Assembly: GCA_039800165.1 (NCBI GenBank)
Contig: JBDLRH010000144.1
Coordinates: 1-7,968 of the forward strand
Direction: 5' to 3'
Length of the DNA stretch: 7,968 bases
Origin: JBDLRH01 sp039800165
Lineage (GTDB): Bacteria; Pseudomonadota; Gammaproteobacteria; Burkholderiales; Burkholderiaceae_C
This document shows positions 1 to 7,968 of this stretch, piece by piece (position 1 is the first letter of the stretch; each line of letters starts with the position of its first letter). The notes under the pieces are model-generated. The model was not told the origin of the DNA, searched no databases, and was given only the letters and a program-made list of their open reading frames with translations. Both the position numbers and the translations under genes were made by a program.

Positions 1-1098
1 GCCAAGCAAGAGGCCGACGCCGCCAACCGCGCCAAGTCGGAGTTTCTGGCGACGATGAGCCACGAAATCCGCACGCCGATGAACGGCATCGTGGGCCTGA
101 CCGCGCTGGCGCTGGAAGGCCCGCTGTCGGCCGATCAGCGCGAGCACCTGTCAGCAGTGCAGCAATCGGCCGACGGCCTGCTGGCCATCATCAACGACAT
201 CCTGGACCTCTCCAAGATCGAGGCCGGGCAGATGCAGCTGGAGGCCACGCCCTTCGATCTGCCTGAGCTGCTGGCAGGCGTGCTGAAGGTCGTGAGCTTC
301 AACGCCCGCACTAAAGGGGTGGAGCTGTCGCTGGACATCGCCGCAGATGTGCCGCGCCATGTGATCGGTGACCCCACGCGTGTGCGGCAGGTGGTGCTGA
401 ATCTGGTGGGTAATGCCATCAAGTTCACGCAGCAAGGTTCTGTGGTGGTCCGAGTGCGTAAGCAGCAGCACGACATGCTTGGCTTGATGCTGCGCTTTGA
501 AGTGCAAGACAGCGGCATCGGCATTCCTGCGGATAAGCGCGAGGCGATCTTCCAGCCCTTCAGCCAGGCCGACAGCAGCACCACGCGCCGCTATGGCGGC
601 ACCGGCCTGGGCCTGACCATCTGCCGTCGGCTGGTGCAGATGATGGGCGGCGAGATCGGCGTGGACAGTACGGTGGGCGTGGGCAGCACCTTTCACTTCA
701 CCGCGCGGCTGGAGTTGGCCAGCCAGGCACAGCTGGAGAAACGCGCCGAAGTGCTGGCGCCGCAGCGCAAGCTCAACGTCCTGCTGGTGGAGGACCACCC
801 CATCAACCAGATGCTGGCGGTCATGTTGCTGGAGCGTGCCGGCCACCGCGTGGGCGTGGCGGCCACCGGGCTGGACGGGATCGCGCAATGGCGCTCGCTG
901 AGCCCGGACCTGATCCTGATGGATGTGCAGATGCCGGTGATGGACGGGCTGGAGGCCACGCGGCGCATTCGCGAAGCTGAAGCCGCAGAGAAACTGCCGC
1001 GCACGCCCATCATCGCGATGACCGCCAATGCGTTCGCCGAAGACCGCGAGGCTTGCCTGGCCGCCGGCATGGACGCCTACCTGTCCAAGCCGGTGAAG
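1..1098 (+). repeat. Tandem paralogous segment, copy 1 (kinase core plus receiver)
   Basis: This stretch of the first kinase gene aligns without interruption, apart from one short length difference, to 2063-3190 of the second. The strongest exact matches seen by eye are 67-96 with 2129-2158 (30 bases, H-box), 595-626 with 2687-2718 (32 bases, G2 box) and 1054-1091 with 3146-3183 (38 bases, end of receiver). In the receiver about four of five residues are identical. The resemblance points to gene duplication. Confidence 0.85.
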
Positions 1099-1149
1099 CC
1101 CGAGACGATGCACGAGGCGATCGCGAAGCAGTTGCAGCCACGGCGCTGA
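1..1149 (+). CDS. Hybrid sensor histidine kinase/response regulator, C-terminal part (5' end outside window)
   Basis: The reading frame is open from base 1, so the ATG at 55 is an internal Met of the H-box and not the start. The 382 visible residues begin in a linker helix, followed by the HisKA dimerisation helix (MSHEIRTPMNG, phospho-His codon 61-63), a HATPase_c domain with N-box (LNLVGNAIKF, about 397-430), G1 box (DSGIGIP, from 508), F-box (FQPFSQAD) and G2 box (GGTGLGLTI, from 595), then a C-terminal receiver domain. The receiver has the acidic pair in LLVEDHP, the phospho-acceptor Asp in LMDVQMP (codon 922-924), the Thr of AMTANAF and the Lys of LSKPVK. It would autophosphorylate on His and pass phosphate to its own receiver. 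Such kinases normally need an HPt partner, which is not visible. The input domain lies outside the window, so the signal is unknown. It is a close paralogue of the next gene, 25 bases downstream. Confidence 0.95.
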   Translation, partial: AKQEADAANRAKSEFLATMSHEIRTPMNGIVGLTALALEGPLSADQREHLSAVQQSADGLLAIINDILDLSKIEAGQMQLEATPFDLPELLAGVLKVVSFNARTKGVELSLDIAADVPRHVIGDPTRVRQVVLNLVGNAIKFTQQGSVVVRVRKQQHDMLGLMLRFEVQDSGIGIPADKREAIFQPFSQADSSTTRRYGGTGLGLTICRRLVQMMGGEIGVDSTVGVGSTFHFTARLELASQAQLEKRAEVLAPQRKLNVLLVEDHPINQMLAVMLLERAGHRVGVAATGLDGIAQWRSLSPDLILMDVQMPVMDGLEATRRIREAEAAEKLPRTPIIAMTANAFAEDREACLAAGMDAYLSKPVKPETMHEAIAKQLQPRR

Positions 1150-1174
1150 GCCGGGCGTTTGACGCCGAAAGATC

Positions 1175-3233
<2,059 letters not shown>

Positions 3234-3238
<5 letters not shown>

Positions 3239-3247
3239 GCGCTCAGC
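3234..3247. other. Perfect 14-bp palindrome covering both convergent stop codons
   Basis: The sequence GCTGAGCGCTCAGC is its own reverse complement. It contains the TGA of the plus-strand kinase (3236-3238) and the TGA of the minus-strand monooxygenase (plus-strand TCA, 3243-3245), which pair with each other. In RNA it could fold as a 5-bp stem with a 4-base loop, possibly lengthened by flanking CGCG on both sides across a two-base bulge. No T-tract follows on either strand, so a role as an intrinsic bidirectional terminator is only weakly supported. Confidence 0.45.
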
Positions 3248-4895
3248 CCGCGCCGCACAGCCGCTGCACCAGCGCCGCCGCCCCTGCCGCATCCAGTGCA
3301 TCGCCGCGCCATGCGGTGTGTGCGTCGGCGCGCGCCACCAGCAATGCGTGGCGGTATTCGGCAGGCGGCTTCTGTGCCGACAGGTCGAGCACCGAAAGCG
3401 GCATGCGACGCGCGGCGGCTGCGGCCTGCAGCGCGGCCACCGACGCTTCGCAGCCCGCGCGCAGGCACAGCACGGTGTAGCCCGGGCCGAAGGCGTCGTA
3501 CAGCGAGCGGCCGTCGTCCAGCCAGAAGTGCGGCGTACGGCAGCCCGGCACGGTGGATGCGGTGAAGTGGCCCATGCTGTACGCGGGCGCCGCCTCGCCG
3601 TCGTAGGCGATGAGCGGTGAATCGGCGTAGTAGTAGCCAAAGTTCAGGCCGGCGCAGCAGTACTGCTGCACGTTCAGCTCGTACAGGTCGCGGCCGAAGG
3701 CCTCGCGCGCAACCTGTGCGGCAGGCGTGTCGTCTTCGATGTCCGCAGGGATCGCGCGGCGGCGTTGCGCCATCGCGTGTGCATGGTTCATCGCGAAGTG
3801 CGACACCTGCTCGGTGATCGGGTGGCGCTCGCGCTCATACGCCATAAGCGCAGCAGCGTTGGCCCAGCCCTCGATCTGCGCCGCCAGATGCCAGGCCAGG
3901 TTGGCGGCATCGGCCAGGCCGGCATTCATGCCGTAGCCCGCATACGGCACCCACAGGTGCGCCGCGTCGCCGGCAATGAACACGCGATCGCGCTGCAGGC
4001 GGTCGGCCACCAGCCGGCGGCCGAACCAGTCTTCCTTGCTCATCACCTCGTAGGCAAAGGATTCGTCCACACCCAGGATGGCGCGGATCGCCCAGTCGCG
4101 GTCCACCGATTCGAAGTCGGGTTCGTTGTCGCGCAGGTAGTTGTGCACCAGCCAGACCTCGCGCCCGTCGATGGCGTAGATGTTGCCGCTGCGCCGCGGG
4201 TTGACGCTGAACATCGCCCAGGCAGGCGGCACCTGCATGCGATCGATCAGGCCCGGTGCGCGGATGCAGGTGCTCTGCACCCGCTGCACCACGTCGTCGC
4301 CCACCAGCGTGGCGCCCATCGCCTTGCGGATGGTCGAGCGCCCGCCGTCGCAGCCCACCAGGTAGCGCGCGTGCACCGTGCGCACCGTGCCGCCGTCTTC
4401 GTGGCGCACTTCGGCGCGGATGCCGTCGGCGTGTTCGGTGTAGCCCGCCACCCGCTCGCGGTGCGCAAAGGTGATGTGGCTGACCTGCCGTGCGTGTTCA
4501 AGCAGGATGGGCTCGAGGTAGCGCTGGTTGATGCGGTGCGGCGGCTCGGGGGTGGGCCAGCCGCCGTCGGGGCCGCTGGTGTCGGTCTTGCGCTTGAGCC
4601 GCCCGGGGATGTGGATGCGCGTGACTTCGCGACCCACGGTGGTGGTGCGGTACGACACATCGTGCGGATAGTCGTCGGGCAGGCCGCCGGCGCGCAGTGC
4701 ATCGGCCACGCCCAGGCGGCGGTACAGCTCCATGCTGCGCGCCGCGATGTGGTTGCACTTCACGTCGGGCAGCGTGCCCTGCGCCTTGGGCTCGATCACC
4801 AGGCTGCGGATGCCGCGCTGCGCCAGGCACAGCGCCAGCGTGGTGCCCACCGGGCCTGCGCCTGCAATCAGCACATCGGTGTGGTCAATGCTCAT
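3243..4895 (-). CDS. FAD-dependent aromatic monooxygenase, phenol hydroxylase/MhpA-like class
   Basis: A 550-aa protein of the class A flavoprotein monooxygenases (FAD_binding_3 type), which use NAD(P)H and O2 to hydroxylate aromatic rings. Visible motifs: the dinucleotide-binding GAGPVG at residues 12-17 with the ribose-binding acid Glu35; the DG motif in LVGCDGGRS (Asp183-Gly184); the GD motif in FIAGDAAH (Gly309-Asp310), followed by PYAGYGMNAGLADAANLAW, which closes the FAD site. The C-terminal ~100 residues (YTVLCLRAG onward) look like the thioredoxin-fold domain usual in phenol hydroxylase, MhpA and polyketide hydroxylases. The length fits that group. The ATG lies 9 bases after the stop of the preceding monooxygenase and has no clear Shine-Dalgarno, suggesting translational coupling. 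It is the last gene of the minus-strand operon. The substrate cannot be assigned; a phenolic intermediate from the neighbouring enzymes is plausible. Confidence 0.93.
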   Translation of the reverse strand: MSIDHTDVLIAGAGPVGTTLALCLAQRGIRSLVIEPKAQGTLPDVKCNHIAARSMELYRRLGVADALRAGGLPDDYPHDVSYRTTTVGREVTRIHIPGRLKRKTDTSGPDGGWPTPEPPHRINQRYLEPILLEHARQVSHITFAHRERVAGYTEHADGIRAEVRHEDGGTVRTVHARYLVGCDGGRSTIRKAMGATLVGDDVVQRVQSTCIRAPGLIDRMQVPPAWAMFSVNPRRSGNIYAIDGREVWLVHNYLRDNEPDFESVDRDWAIRAILGVDESFAYEVMSKEDWFGRRLVADRLQRDRVFIAGDAAHLWVPYAGYGMNAGLADAANLAWHLAAQIEGWANAAALMAYERERHPITEQVSHFAMNHAHAMAQRRRAIPADIEDDTPAAQVAREAFGRDLYELNVQQYCCAGLNFGYYYADSPLIAYDGEAAPAYSMGHFTASTVPGCRTPHFWLDDGRSLYDAFGPGYTVLCLRAGCEASVAALQAAAAARRMPLSVLDLSAQKPPAEYRHALLVARADAHTAWRGDALDAAGAAALVQRLCGAG

Positions 4896-4904
4896 GGAAA
4901 TGCG

Positions 4905-6134
4905 TCACGCGATGGCCAGCGCGTCGTGTTCGAACAGCCAGTCGTAGCGCGTGCGCACCTTCTCGCTGTCCCATTCGCTGTCGATGTAGGCCTCGGCAAA
5001 GGCCAGGTCGGACAGCCGCGGGTTGTGGAATCGCGCGGCGTTGTCGGCCGAGCGGTTGACGATGTCGGCGGTGCGCTGCCAGCGCAGTGCCTCGAAGCGT
5101 TGCAGTGCCTCGGCCAGGCCAGCCGGTTGCCGCAGGCAGGGCGCCAGGCACTGTGCCATCGCGGCGGCGTCTTCCAGCGCCATGTTGGCACCCTGCGCCA
5201 GAAAGGGCAGCGTGGGGTGCGCGGCATCACCCAGCAGGCACACGCGGCCCTGCGCCCAGCCGGTGCGCGGTGTGCGGCCGAGCAGCGCCCACTTGAAGGG
5301 CTGCGCGATGGCGCGCATGAGCGTCTGCACGTCGTCGTGCCAGCCGGCAAAGTCGCGCAGCAGTTCATCGGCGCTGCCGGCCTGCGTCCACGACTCGCCC
5401 TGCCAGTCGCTGCGCTCGACGATGCCCACCACATTCATCAGCGCGCCGCCGCGCAGCGGGTAGGTGATGACGTGCGCGCCCGGGCCCACCCAGTTGGTGC
5501 CCACCGCCTCGCCCGGGGCCATGCGCAGGTGCGCGGGCAGCGCCTGCATCGGCACCAGCCCGCGCCAGGCCAGCAGGCCGGTGAAGCGCGCGCGGTCTTC
5601 GCCCAGCAGCTGCTGGCGCAGCGCCGAGTGCACGCCGTCGCAGGCAATCAGCGCATCGGCGTATTGCAGCGTGCCGTCGGCCAGGGTGATGCGCACGCCG
5701 GTGTTCTGCGTTTGCGCCCGCACTACCCGCGCATGCAGCCGGATGGCGCGCGGCGCGGCAGCGCGCACCGCATCGAGCAGCACGCGGTGCAGGTCGCCGC
5801 GGTGCACCATCCAGTACGGCGCCCCGAAGCGCGCGCGGCAGTCGGCGCCCAGGTCGAACAGCTTCCAGCGCCGCCCGCTGGCGTAGTGCCGCACCTCCTT
5901 ACGCGCGGCCTCGCACACCAGCGGCGCCAGCGCGGCCTCCAGGCCCAGCGCGCGCAGCACCCGCGTGCCGTTGGGCGAGAGCTGCAGGCCGGCACCCACC
6001 TCACCAAGCTGGCTGGCCTGCTCGTACACATCCACCGCAAAGCCGCGCTGCAGCAACGCGAGGGCAGTGCACAGCCCGCCGATGCCGGCGCCGGCAATGG
6101 CGATGCGGGGGCTGGCCGTGCCCGTGGCGTTCAT
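4905..6134 (-). CDS. FAD-dependent monooxygenase, salicylate/3-hydroxybenzoate hydroxylase-like
   Basis: A 409-aa class A flavoprotein monooxygenase, the usual length for salicylate 1-hydroxylase, 3-hydroxybenzoate 6-hydroxylase and 6-hydroxynicotinate 3-monooxygenase. These soluble enzymes hydroxylate, sometimes with loss of CO2, a hydroxylated aromatic acid using NAD(P)H and O2. Motifs: GAGIGG at residues 15-20, Glu38, VGAGLQLSPNG after the second strand, the HRGDLH segment, the DG motif in LIACDGVHS (Asp166-Gly167), and the GD motif in LLGDAAHPTLPFLAQGANMALEDA (Gly302-Asp303). The frame stays open far upstream, but the ATG at 6134 is chosen because the Rossmann motif follows within 15 residues, as in the family, and it lies 11 bases after the stop of the Bug gene. 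No Shine-Dalgarno is evident, so coupling to the upstream gene is likely. Exact substrate is not inferable; kynurenine 3-monooxygenase or UbiH-type roles are less likely given the motif pattern and context. Confidence 0.93.
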   Translation of the reverse strand: MNATGTASPRIAIAGAGIGGLCTALALLQRGFAVDVYEQASQLGEVGAGLQLSPNGTRVLRALGLEAALAPLVCEAARKEVRHYASGRRWKLFDLGADCRARFGAPYWMVHRGDLHRVLLDAVRAAAPRAIRLHARVVRAQTQNTGVRITLADGTLQYADALIACDGVHSALRQQLLGEDRARFTGLLAWRGLVPMQALPAHLRMAPGEAVGTNWVGPGAHVITYPLRGGALMNVVGIVERSDWQGESWTQAGSADELLRDFAGWHDDVQTLMRAIAQPFKWALLGRTPRTGWAQGRVCLLGDAAHPTLPFLAQGANMALEDAAAMAQCLAPCLRQPAGLAEALQRFEALRWQRTADIVNRSADNAARFHNPRLSDLAFAEAYIDSEWDSEKVRTRYDWLFEHDALAIA

Positions 6135-6145
6135 CGGGCCGGCAA

Positions 6146-7132
6146 TCAGTTGATCTTGATGTTGTTGGCGCGCGCAAGCTGCGTCCACATCTCGATCTCT
6201 TGCGCGATGGTGCGGCCGAAGTCGGCGCTGCTGCCGCCCACCGGGCGGATGTCGAGCTTGTTCAGCCGCTCCACCACATCGGGCAGCGCCATGATGCGCG
6301 CGGCCTCCTGCTGCAGCCGCGCCAGCACCGGCGCGGGCGTGCCGGCGGGGGCCAGCAGGCCGCTCCAGAAGTTCACCGCGATGTCCACGCCCTGCTCCTT
6401 GAGTGTGGGCACGGTCGGGTAGCTGGCCATGCGCTGCTCGGAAGTGACCGCCAGTGCGCGCAGCTTGCCGGCCTTCAGCAGCGCGGCAATCGGGCCCGAG
6501 TCGATCATCGTCATCTGCACCTCGCCGGTCATCACCGCATTGATCGACGGCGCGCTGCCCTGATACGGCACGTTCAGGGCGCGCAGGCCGGTGCGCTGCT
6601 TCACCAGTTCCATCACCAGCTGGAACGACGCCGACGGATACGAGTACGCCGTCTTGTCGGCATTGGCTTTGGAATACGCCACCAGCTCGGCAAAGGTGCG
6701 CGCCGGAAAATCTTCGCGCACCGCAAGGATGGTGGGGAACGAGCCCACCATCGAGATCGGCGCGAGGTCGCGCGTGGGCGAATACGACAGCGTGGCCATC
6801 AGCGCCGGGTTGAAGACGATCGGCCCGCTGGCGGCCATCAGCAAGGTGTAGCCGTCGGGCGCGGCCTTGGCCACGAAGTCGGTGCCGACCACCGCGCCGG
6901 CGCCGGCCTTGTTTTCCACCAACACCGGCTGGCCGAGCGCGGGCGCCAGCTTCTCGGCCATCACCCGCGCGAGGATGTCGTTGGCGCCGCCGGGCGCATA
7001 GGGCACGACGATCCGCACCGCCTTGTTGGGCCAGGCGGCTTGCGCGTGGGCAAGCAGCGGTGCGAGGGCGGTGGCACCGAGCGCGCCTAACGCACTGAGT
7101 GCGGTGCGGCGATGCATGCGGGAAGAAGCCAT
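6146..7132 (-). CDS. Bug-family (TctC-like) tripartite tricarboxylate transporter substrate-binding protein
   Basis: A 328-aa periplasmic binding protein that captures a small carboxylated or aromatic compound. Residues 1-32 are an export signal: Arg8-Arg9, a hydrophobic Ala/Leu core, and a likely cut after AHA or AQA near 30-32; the twin arginines allow Tat export, but the motif lacks a typical Phe-Leu-Lys, so Sec is also possible. The mature start (AWPNKAVRIVVPYAPGGANDILARVMAEKL) and the GQPVLVENKAGAGAVVG and KAAPDGYTLLM segments are signatures of the Bug fold. Family members bind citrate, nicotinate, terephthalate, amino acids and others; the ligand is not readable here. No TctA/TctB membrane partners are in the window, as is common for Bug proteins in Burkholderiales. 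A strong AAGGAG site lies 7 bases before the ATG. It sits between the ThDP enzyme and the monooxygenases, implying uptake of the pathway's substrate. Confidence 0.95.
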   Translation of the reverse strand: MASSRMHRRTALSALGALGATALAPLLAHAQAAWPNKAVRIVVPYAPGGANDILARVMAEKLAPALGQPVLVENKAGAGAVVGTDFVAKAAPDGYTLLMAASGPIVFNPALMATLSYSPTRDLAPISMVGSFPTILAVREDFPARTFAELVAYSKANADKTAYSYPSASFQLVMELVKQRTGLRALNVPYQGSAPSINAVMTGEVQMTMIDSGPIAALLKAGKLRALAVTSEQRMASYPTVPTLKEQGVDIAVNFWSGLLAPAGTPAPVLARLQQEAARIMALPDVVERLNKLDIRPVGGSSADFGRTIAQEIEMWTQLARANNIKIN

Positions 7133-7139
7133 GAGGTGT

Positions 7140-7145
7140 CTCCTT
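7140..7145 (-). promoter_or_regulatory. Shine-Dalgarno site of the Bug-family gene
   Basis: The minus strand reads AAGGAG here, 7 bases before the ATG at 7132. It is the only strong ribosome-binding site found in the minus-strand operon and fixes the start of the binding-protein gene. It lies in the 24-base gap after the stop of the thiamine-diphosphate enzyme. Confidence 0.75.
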
Positions 7146-7156
7146 GGGGGTGTTGT

Positions 7157-7968
7157 TCAGAACTTGCGGATGGATGCCACCAGCACCGCGGCGCGGCCGG
7201 CATCGAGCGCGGCCAGGCAGCGCTGGAGAGCCGGTTCCAGGTCTTCGGCGCGGGTGACGCGCTCGCCGTGGCCGCCGAAGGCCTGCGCCACCTGCTCGAA
7301 GCGGCGCTGCTCGCCGCGCAGATGCGCATGGAACTGGCCGGACTGCGCTGCAGGCCCGCCGGGGTGCACCCGCAGCACCGCCTCCTTGACCGCCTGCCAG
7401 CCGCCGTTGTCGAGCACCACGCTCAGGATCGGCAGCCGGTACTGCTGCGCGACCGCATACACCGAGGAGGGCGTGGAGAAGTGAAAGCCGCCGTCGCCCT
7501 GCACATGCACCACGCGCGCATCGCTGCCGGCCTCGCCGAGCGCGAGCCGCGCGCCCAGCGCCATGCCCGCGCTGTAGCCGAGCCCGCCGCCCGGCCCGCC
7601 CAGCAGCGTGAGCGGCTGGCTGCGCGGCATCTGCGCAAACACATGCGGCGCGTTGCGGATACCTTCGTTGATCAGCACGTCGTGCGCGCGCAGGTGGCGG
7701 CCGATCACGTTGCACACCCAGGCGGCGTCCAGTGCATCGGGGTCACCGGGCTGGGCCGCCAGTGCGGCCACGCGGCGTGCGCGCTCGGCATTGGCAGCCG
7801 GCCACGCCGCCATGCGCTGCGCCACACGCGCGCGAAAGGCGTCGTCGGCCAGCGACAGCACCGCGTCGTGGATGTCGCGCAGCGCCAGCGCGCAGTCGGC
7901 CTGCCAGCGGCGGTCGCTGGCAAAGCCCCACATCGGAAAGTCCTTCTTGATCGGGTCGACGTCGATGT
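7157..7968 (-). CDS. Thiamine-diphosphate-dependent enzyme, acetolactate synthase/benzoylformate decarboxylase-like, C-terminal part (5' end outside window)
   Basis: The frame runs off the right edge: codons before the ATG at 7933 read IDVDPIKKDFP, the usual end of the central domain in ThDP enzymes, so that ATG (in PMWGF) is internal. About 269 residues are visible, roughly half of a typical 550-600-aa enzyme. The pyrophosphate-binding domain shows the GGPGGGLGYSAGMALGARLAL loop, the ThDP motif beginning GDGGFHFS (Asp codon 7493-7495) and ending LDNGGW, with the metal-ligand Asn codon at 7406-7408, 29 residues on. Such enzymes decarboxylate 2-oxo acids or join or cleave C-C bonds next to a carbonyl. 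The N-terminal domain with the catalytic Glu lies outside, so the exact reaction is unknown. Housekeeping acetolactate synthase (ilvB) is unlikely because no ilvN-like small subunit follows; a catabolic Bug gene does. First visible gene of the minus-strand operon. Confidence 0.92.
   Translation of the reverse strand, partial: IDVDPIKKDFPMWGFASDRRWQADCALALRDIHDAVLSLADDAFRARVAQRMAAWPAANAERARRVAALAAQPGDPDALDAAWVCNVIGRHLRAHDVLINEGIRNAPHVFAQMPRSQPLTLLGGPGGGLGYSAGMALGARLALGEAGSDARVVHVQGDGGFHFSTPSSVYAVAQQYRLPILSVVLDNGGWQAVKEAVLRVHPGGPAAQSGQFHAHLRGEQRRFEQVAQAFGGHGERVTRAEDLEPALQRCLAALDAGRAAVLVASIRKF

Noticed and set aside
55..1149. ATG at 55 as the true start of the first kinase
   Set aside because: The frame is open upstream to base 1, encoding a linker matching the paralogue, and the ATG is the Met of the conserved MSHEIRTP H-box.
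3765..6422. Long 885-codon open frame on the plus strand across the monooxygenase genes
   Set aside because: It spans parts of three well-supported minus-strand genes and its product is low-complexity His/Arg/Ala/Gln with no motif. It is a codon-bias shadow.
4905..7715. Possible 936-aa fusion protein read from 7715 through the 409-aa monooxygenase
   Set aside because: Only the part from 6134 resembles a real protein. The upstream portion is out of frame with the Bug and ThDP genes and looks like shadow sequence. The ATG at 6134 sits just before the Rossmann motif.
7157..7933. ATG at 7933 as the start of a short 258-aa ThDP protein
   Set aside because: The frame continues to the window edge with residues IDVDPIKKDFP that belong to the central domain, so the gene is cut by the window rather than being a short protein.
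7157..7968. Assignment as ilvB, the biosynthetic acetolactate synthase
   Set aside because: The ThDP motifs are shared by many enzymes. No regulatory subunit gene follows and the context is catabolic, so a specific symbol is not supported.

Overview
The window is high-GC, densely coded DNA with codons strongly biased to G or C in third position. This bias, together with a Bug-family (TctC-like) solute-binding protein and PAS-containing hybrid histidine kinases, suggests a Betaproteobacterium of the order Burkholderiales, probably Comamonadaceae-like. That is inference: no taxonomic marker gene is present. There are no RNA genes, insertion sequences, CRISPR arrays or gene-free stretches longer than a few tens of bases.

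Left part, plus strand (1-3238): two hybrid sensor kinase genes in tandem. The first enters already inside its coding sequence and shows only HisKA, ATPase and receiver domains. The second is complete (687 aa): one N-terminal membrane helix, two PAS domains, then HisKA, ATPase and receiver. From the H-box linker through the receiver the two are close paralogues, with runs of 30-38 identical bases, so they look like a tandem duplication. They are 25 bases apart and probably co-transcribed. No HPt protein or output regulator is visible.

Right part, minus strand (7968 down to 3243): a compact catabolic-type operon. In transcription order it holds the C-terminal part of a thiamine-diphosphate enzyme (entering from beyond the right edge), a periplasmic Bug-type substrate-binding protein, a salicylate/3-hydroxybenzoate-hydroxylase-like FAD monooxygenase (409 aa), and a second FAD monooxygenase of the phenol-hydroxylase/MhpA-like class with a C-terminal thioredoxin-like region (550 aa). 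The gaps are 24, 11 and 9 bases. The set fits uptake and breakdown of an aromatic or carboxylated compound: capture in the periplasm, C-C bond cleavage or decarboxylation by the ThDP enzyme, and one or two NAD(P)H-dependent ring hydroxylations. The substrate cannot be read from the sequence.

The two blocks converge with only 4 bases between stop codons, and both stops sit inside one perfect 14-bp palindrome. I found no clearly novel system. The most interesting items are the uncharacterised two-monooxygenase/ThDP/Bug gene combination, the duplicated hybrid kinases, and the palindromic convergent junction.
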